From assembly GCF_039928515.1 (NCBI RefSeq), contig NZ_JBDSSZ010000150.1: a stretch of DNA of 64,000 bases; one strand, given 5' to 3'. Position numbers and translations under genes: made by a program. Every line of letters starts with the position of its first letter. Within the stretch, counting starts at the first letter, position 1. Under the pieces are notes generated by a model. The model ran no database searches. It had not been told where the DNA came from and saw nothing but the letters and a program-made list of their open reading frames with translations. The stretch comes from Capsulimonas sp039928515 (GTDB taxonomy: Bacteria; Armatimonadota; Armatimonadia; Armatimonadales; Capsulimonadaceae). Positions 60,309-64,000 of this stretch are shown one piece after another.

Positions 60309-60914
60309 CTAAAATAAGAACTTAAAGATCTTCGAAATGAGGCCGTCGTGCTGCTTGTCTCCGACAGGGCCTTTGCCGCCGTACTTGATCTGCGCATCGG
60401 CGACCAGGGGCGAGGCGATGGTGTTGTCGGGAGCGATGTCGAGCGGGCGGATGACGCCGGTAAGGGTGATCTCCTGCGTCTCCGCGTTCATGCCGACCTT
60501 GCGCTTGCCTTCAACGAGCATGTTGCCGTTGGGCAGGATCTGCTTGACGGTGACCGCGATACGGGCATGAAGATTGTCGTTGCGGTCGGTGCTGCCAGCG
60601 GCCGTGCTGCCAATGGAGCCACTCAGGCCGAAGGTCTTGATCTTCTCCAGCAGCGGGCCGAAGCCGGGACCGTAGTTCAAGTTCTCGTTCTTGGAGTTCT
60701 TGGTATTCGCCGTGGAGGACGTCGACGCCGTTTCCGTGATGATGATCGTGAGCGTGTCGCCGACGTCGTGCGCCTTGAGATCGGCGAACAGCGACGGGGA
60801 GGACGTTCCGGCGGCGCTGTATGTGCTGCTACCCGGGAAAAGCGAAGCGGCGGGGGCGGCGTGAATTGCCGTGAGCGACAGGGCGGCGGTGAGAACAAGA
60901 ATGCGGCGGTTCAT
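60309..60914 (-). CDS. flgH: Flagellar L-ring protein FlgH
   Basis: A 201-residue outer-membrane ring protein. The signal peptide ends near AAPAAS. The family blocks SLFADLKAHDVGDTLTIIITE, LHARIAVTVKQILPNGNMLV, GKRKVGMNAETQEITLTGVI and RPLDIAPDNTIASPLVADAQ are all there, with IKYGGKGPVGDKQHDG at the end. The usual lipobox cysteine is missing; the sequence has only ATAAL..AS, so acylation as in E. coli seems absent. FlgH implies an outer membrane in this organism. Confidence 0.94.
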   Translation of the reverse strand: MNRRILVLTAALSLTAIHAAPAASLFPGSSTYSAAGTSSPSLFADLKAHDVGDTLTIIITETASTSSTANTKNSKNENLNYGPGFGPLLEKIKTFGLSGSIGSTAAGSTDRNDNLHARIAVTVKQILPNGNMLVEGKRKVGMNAETQEITLTGVIRPLDIAPDNTIASPLVADAQIKYGGKGPVGDKQHDGLISKIFKFLF

Positions 60915-60917
60915 ATT

Positions 60918-61577
60918 TTAAAGCTCCATCTGAACGGTATGCGCGTCGAGAACGACGGCGGTGAGGTCGGTGGCGCTGCCGGTGCGGTGCACGCGGATCG
61001 CATCGCCGATGGCGCCGGGATCGCGGGCGACGCCGCTTGAAGCGATCGACAGACCATCTTCCTGCAAAATAATGGCGACAGCATCCCCACGCTTCACGGC
61101 GATTACGGGCGCGGCGGCCGGCGCCTGGATGGCGGAGTTAGTCGCTGCATGCGTCGAAACGGCGGCTGTGGTGGGAAGCGAAGGCGCGGACGCCAGGGTG
61201 ACGGTAATTGTGGGGGAGCCGTCGATCACGGCGTCTCGGCTGGGGTTCAGCCCCGCCTGGCGCATCTTGAGCGCGACATCGCCGGAGGTGAGTTTGCGAG
61301 AAGAAGCGGCCAGCGGCGCGCGGCCGACGGTCACCGAAGCAAGACGGGCGCGTGCGGCGGCGTCGCCGCCAGTAATGTCCGCGATCTCCCCCAAAGAGAA
61401 AAGCCCGTCCGCGTCGGCCGAAACCGAAGCGCTGGCGCGCATCGAGACATGGGCGACGGACGAAGAAACGGCGGCAATCTTATGCGCCGCGCTTCCCAGA
61501 GGGGAAGGGGCTGCAATGGACGAGTGGGATAACCCCACGGCGATCAGGCCAAGACTGGCGATCAGAAAGCGTTTCAA
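60918..61577 (-). CDS. flgA: Flagellar P-ring assembly chaperone FlgA
   Basis: A 219-residue periplasmic chaperone. A signal peptide (MKRFLIASLGLIAVGLSHSS) is followed by an SAF-type domain: LFSLGEIADITG, LASVTVGRAPL, LTSGDVALKMRQAGL. The second half ends with the typical VIAVKRGDAVAIILQEDGLS, ASSGVARDPGAIGDAIRV. It ends three bases before flgH. Confidence 0.88.
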   Translation of the reverse strand: MKRFLIASLGLIAVGLSHSSIAAPSPLGSAAHKIAAVSSSVAHVSMRASASVSADADGLFSLGEIADITGGDAAARARLASVTVGRAPLAASSRKLTSGDVALKMRQAGLNPSRDAVIDGSPTITVTLASAPSLPTTAAVSTHAATNSAIQAPAAAPVIAVKRGDAVAIILQEDGLSIASSGVARDPGAIGDAIRVHRTGSATDLTAVVLDAHTVQMEL

Positions 61578-61620
61578 AATCTCATTCCTCCAGCGGAGAA
61601 GCGAAGCAGGCAGTGCGTCA

Positions 61621-61761
61621 TTGCCCGGCGATTGAAATCGCGTCTAGAAGTACACGATGTCCACCAGCATGGACTCCAGAAAAGAATCGCAATCGCAAAG
61701 TTTCTGGAGTACCCGAAGGGGTACATCGTGCACTTCTAGCCGCGAATTCATTCGCCGGCAA
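61621..61761. repeat. Long palindromic element, family A, copy 2
   Basis: An imperfect inverted repeat spans the whole element. The left half (61621-61682) and right half (61699-61761) pair through TTGC-CCGGCGATTGAA, TCTAGAAG, ACACGATGT and CTCCAGAAA segments. The outer CCGGCGATTGAAATCGCG corresponds to CCGGCGGTTGAAACCGCG of 52288-52460, and the following GTCCACCAGCATGGACTCC to the inner hairpin there. It fills the gap between flgG and flgA. Confidence 0.8.
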
Positions 61762-61800
61762 AATTCAGATTGCCAGGCGAATAGATTCGATCAATCCCGC

Positions 61801-62583
61801 TTAGTGCTTCAGTTGGTTGGCGGTGGAGAGCATCTCGTCCGCCGTCTGGATGGATTTGGAGTTGGTTTCGTAGGCGCGCTGGGCGGTGATCATGTTGACC
61901 ATCTCCTGCACGATCTGGACGTTGGACATTTCGAGGATACCCTGCGAGAGCGAACCGAAACCCTCTTGTCCTGGGGTGCCGTCGACCGCAGAGCCTGAGG
62001 CGTCGGTGGCTTTGAAGTTATTGCCGCCGATGTGCTCCAGACCGGCCGGGTTCGCAAAACGAGTCAGGGTGAGCTTGCCGACGGAGGACGATGCGTTTCC
62101 GACGGTCACGTTCACGGTGCCGTCCTTGCCGATGGCGATATCGGTGGAGCCGTCGGGTATGGTGATTTCCGGTTGAATGGCCATGCCGTCGGAGTTGACC
62201 AGCTTGCCCTGGGCGTCGCGCTTGAAGGCGCCGTCTCGGGTGTAGCCGGACGTACCGTCGGGAAGCAGGACTTTGTAGAAGCCGTCGCCTTCAATCGCGA
62301 CGTCCAGCTTCTGGCCGGTATTCTGGAAAGTGCCCTGATCGAACATGGTGACCGTGGCGCCGGCTTTGACGCCGAGGCCGACTTCAATGCCGGTGGGCGA
62401 CGTCGCGCCCTGAGCCACGACCGAACCGGCGGGGCGCATTTCCTGGTAAAGCAAATCTTCGAAGTCCGCGCGGCTTCGCTTGAAGCCGGTGGTGTTGACG
62501 TTCGCCAGGTTATTGGCGATGACGTCCATATTCATCTGTTGAGCCATCATGCCGGTAGCCGACGTGTAGAGTGCGCGCATCAT
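61801..62583 (-). CDS. flgG: Flagellar distal rod protein FlgG
   Basis: A 260-residue rod protein: RALYTSATGMMAQQMNMDVI, ANNLANVNTTGFKRSRADFE at the start and SNVQIVQEMVNMITAQRAYE, TNSKSIQTADEMLSTANQL at the end, both forming the D0 coiled coil. The DLLYQEMRPAG segment is the FlgG-specific insertion that stiffens the distal rod. AGGAG lies 12 bases before the first of two adjacent ATG codons. A sigma-28-like promoter lies about 110 bases upstream. Confidence 0.95.
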   Translation of the reverse strand: MMRALYTSATGMMAQQMNMDVIANNLANVNTTGFKRSRADFEDLLYQEMRPAGSVVAQGATSPTGIEVGLGVKAGATVTMFDQGTFQNTGQKLDVAIEGDGFYKVLLPDGTSGYTRDGAFKRDAQGKLVNSDGMAIQPEITIPDGSTDIAIGKDGTVNVTVGNASSSVGKLTLTRFANPAGLEHIGGNNFKATDASGSAVDGTPGQEGFGSLSQGILEMSNVQIVQEMVNMITAQRAYETNSKSIQTADEMLSTANQLKH

Positions 62584-62698
62584 AGTAGCGTATTTCTCCT
62601 AGCGTTTTTGATCGACGCCCAAGTCGTGGGCGGCGGGTCGATCGGCTTCCGTCAGCACGAATGCGGACAGTCCAGCCGAGAAAGTGATTGCCGTTTTA

Positions 62699-62726
62699 TT
62701 ATCGGCAAAATAACGAAAAATCTTTA
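62699..62726 (-). promoter_or_regulatory. Sigma-28 promoter of flgG
   Basis: On the minus strand TAAAGATT, 12 bases, then a perfect GCCGATAA. The first three bases of the -35 are the TAA stop codon of flgF. The predicted start is near 62692, giving a leader of about 109 bases with a GATCGAC/GTCGATC hairpin at 62610-62643. Confidence 0.8.
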
Positions 62727-63509
62727 CTGGACCCGGGCGACTTCGTTCACGGCCTTGCCCGTCGCTTCGTCTTCGGTCTGGAGCATCTTCTGATCGGTCT
62801 CATAGGCGCGCAGCACCGCGATCATAGAAACCATGTCGCCGACGATGCTGACGTTGGCCGTTTCCAGAAAACCCTGGTGAACCTGCGAGCCGCTGGAGGC
62901 GGGACGGACCTGGGAAACGGTGACCATGTTGTCGCCGACTTTGATCGCGTTATCCTGGCTGGAAATTCCCGCCAAGCCGAGCGTCGCGACGCTGCGTCCG
63001 TCTGCGGTGATCTGGCCGTCGAGACCGATCGTGATATTCTTGGCGTTCTGCGGGATGGAGATCGGCCGGTTGCTGCTGTCCAGCACCTGGGCTCCGCTCT
63101 TCATCAGCACGAGCTCTCCCTGCGCGTTCAGCGTCATCGATCCGTCGCGGGTGAAGCGGATACCTTGCGGAGTCTGCACTTCGAGAAAGGCGTCGCCGCT
63201 CAGCGCGACATCGAGCGGGCTGTTGGTCTTTTGGAGGGCGCCGCCGGTATAGTCAGTCGCAAGCTTGTAGACGGAGCCGCCGTTTCCCAGCGAACCGACT
63301 TGACCGCGATCCTGGCTGGTCTTTTGCAGGAGCATGCTCTGGAAAGCGGAAAAGCAGGGAATATCCTGCTTGTAGCCCGTGGTGTTCACGTTGGCTAAAT
63401 TGTGCGCGATCGCATCCTGGGCCTGTTCGTTGGCGAGCATTCCGCTGGCCGCTGTATATATTCCGCGTGTTATGGCCGGTGTTTCCCTTCCCGATACTTG
63501 TTCTAACAT
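62724..63509 (-). CDS. flgF: Flagellar proximal rod protein FlgF
   Basis: A 261-residue rod protein closely related to FlgG: TRGIYTAASGMLANEQAQDA, IAHNLANVNTTGYKQDIPCF and a C-terminal VSIVGDMVSMIAVLRAYETD. The first ATG in frame is 63509, which adds about twelve residues before the family start. A sigma-28-like promoter ends only three bases before that ATG, so transcription would begin inside or after it; the family start would then fall on an ATA codon at 63473-63471 preceded by GGGAAGGG. The gene is certain, the start is not. Confidence 0.9.
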   Translation of the reverse strand: MLEQVSGRETPAITRGIYTAASGMLANEQAQDAIAHNLANVNTTGYKQDIPCFSAFQSMLLQKTSQDRGQVGSLGNGGSVYKLATDYTGGALQKTNSPLDVALSGDAFLEVQTPQGIRFTRDGSMTLNAQGELVLMKSGAQVLDSSNRPISIPQNAKNITIGLDGQITADGRSVATLGLAGISSQDNAIKVGDNMVTVSQVRPASSGSQVHQGFLETANVSIVGDMVSMIAVLRAYETDQKMLQTEDEATGKAVNEVARVQ

Positions 63510-63511
63510 GA

Positions 63512-63539
63512 TTATCGGGCAGTGTGCGCGGGATCTTTA
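63512..63539 (-). promoter_or_regulatory. Sigma-28-like promoter of flgF
   Basis: On the minus strand TAAAGATC, 12 bases, then CCCGATAA (seven of eight matches to GCCGATAA). Predicted start near 63505, inside the first ATG codon of flgF. Confidence 0.7.
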
Positions 63540-63614
63540 GTGGAAAAAGTACCGGATTTTGGGTAAAACTTTTGAGTGGAAATTTTAGCTTTGGAGACGA
63601 GAGGATCGGCAACT

Positions 63615-63905
63615 ATGGCGGGAAATACCGAAGATGCAGTGAACGAGTTTATGGGCGACAATCCCCGGGCCTCGGAGTGGCGCGCCCTGCGGCTGTCCCT
63701 GACCGACCGGCTGCGAGCCCTGGTCAATCAGCGCGAGCAGGAGAGCGACCTGAGCGTGCTGGCGGGCTTGAGCCGCCAAATCAACACCTTGCAGCAGCAG
63801 ATCGACGCACTGGGAATTGAAGAAGTGGTTTCGAAGTTCGTGGAAGATTCCGTACGCGTGACCATCGCGAAGCCGGACCTGGGGGATGAAGAACTCGACG
63901 ACTGA
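63615..63905 (+). CDS. Small helical protein of unknown function
   Basis: A 96-residue acidic protein, divergent from flgF. A central amphipathic helix (LSLTDRLRALVNQREQESD, LAGLSRQINTLQQQIDALG) predicts a coiled coil, and the C terminus is acidic (DLGDEELDD). ATG 63615 has AGAGGA about nine bases upstream; an earlier in-frame ATG at 63576 is less supported. Its place beside the flagellar genes suggests but does not prove a related role. Confidence 0.65.
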   Translation: MAGNTEDAVNEFMGDNPRASEWRALRLSLTDRLRALVNQREQESDLSVLAGLSRQINTLQQQIDALGIEEVVSKFVEDSVRVTIAKPDLGDEELDD

Positions 63906-63911
63906 GGATTG

Positions 63912-63962
63912 GCCCTCATCCCCCCAGCCCCTTCTGCCAACTCTGGGAGAAGGGGAGTCAGA
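63912..63962. repeat. Dispersed CCCTCATCCCCC-type hairpin repeat
   Basis: A short element starting CCCTCATCCCCCCAGCCCCT and containing the stem CCCCTTCT (63928-63935) with AGAAGGGG (63948-63955). Sequences of this kind occur as dispersed repeats in many high-GC and other bacterial genomes; here it follows the small helical gene and may act as its transcript end. Confidence 0.6.
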
Positions 63963-64000
63963 GGGAATTTCAATTTAGAAAAATCCTAATCTAAAATCTC

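Noticed and set aside
1..64000. CRISPR arrays, rRNA genes, prophage or full insertion sequences
   Set aside because: No spaced direct repeats, no rRNA segments and no transposase or integrase motifs were seen in the window.

Overview
The window is a GC-rich bacterial chromosome segment with short intergenic gaps and several TTG/GTG starts. A flagellar L ring and P ring (FlgH, FlgI) imply an outer membrane. The CsrA-FliW pair, a cyanobacterial-type Hfq, LacI-controlled sugar genes, a GH127 arabinofuranosidase-like enzyme and very large secreted repeat proteins together suggest an Armatimonadota-like (Capsulimonas-like) organism. That placement is inference; no rRNA gene is present to settle it.

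Layout. 1-5 kb: the 3' end of a GH31 alpha-xylosidase, a sugar ABC importer (binding protein and two permeases) and a convergent LacI regulator. 5.2-7.2 kb: an ABC exporter ending in a strong terminator. 7.3-14.8 kb: a metal, metalloid and anion block with three ArsR-family regulators, each joined to its own effectors: ArsR-ClC, a P1B ATPase-ArsR pair, and ArsR-ArsM-aquaporin-phosphoesterase. 15-19 kb: a four-PAS diguanylate cyclase and a PAS protein with an RsbW-like ATPase domain. 19-23.7 kb: MgtE, a YeiE/YeiH-type divergent pair, a YfeH-like transporter and a 28-residue lipoprotein-like ORF. 24-31 kb: one gene for a 2,390-residue secreted protein with a propeller and ten carboxypeptidase-regulatory-like repeats. 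31.4-35.5 kb: GH127 enzyme, an endonuclease III-like protein and a membrane protein with a tandem domain. 35.5-35.7 kb: tRNA-Gly(CCC) and tRNA-Cys(GCA).

35.7-43.7 kb: a glutaredoxin/36-residue ORF/Hfq cluster, a pair of zinc-ribbon membrane paralogues flanking an unknown protein, an ionotropic-glutamate-receptor-like channel, a VapBC/FitAB-type toxin-antitoxin pair, a beta-hydroxyacid dehydrogenase-like enzyme and a GT-C membrane protein. 43.7-54.7 kb: a metallophosphatase with a coiled-coil insertion, an APH-like kinase, an Arg-rich repeat protein, an ECF sigma/anti-sigma/RseB-like operon, a large membrane protein, an isochorismatase-like hydrolase, a second LacI and malate dehydrogenase. 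54.8-63.5 kb: csrA, fliW and flgL-K-N-J-I-H-A-G-F, all on the minus strand.

Non-coding signals of note: two families of long palindromic elements with two copies each (45752-45889 and 49779-49918; 52288-52460 and 61621-61761); three sigma-28-like promoters before flgF, flgG and flgI that all use a 12-nt spacer; and three promoters placed so that the mRNA would start at or within a few bases of the start codon (GH127 gene, membrane protein at 49987, flgI).
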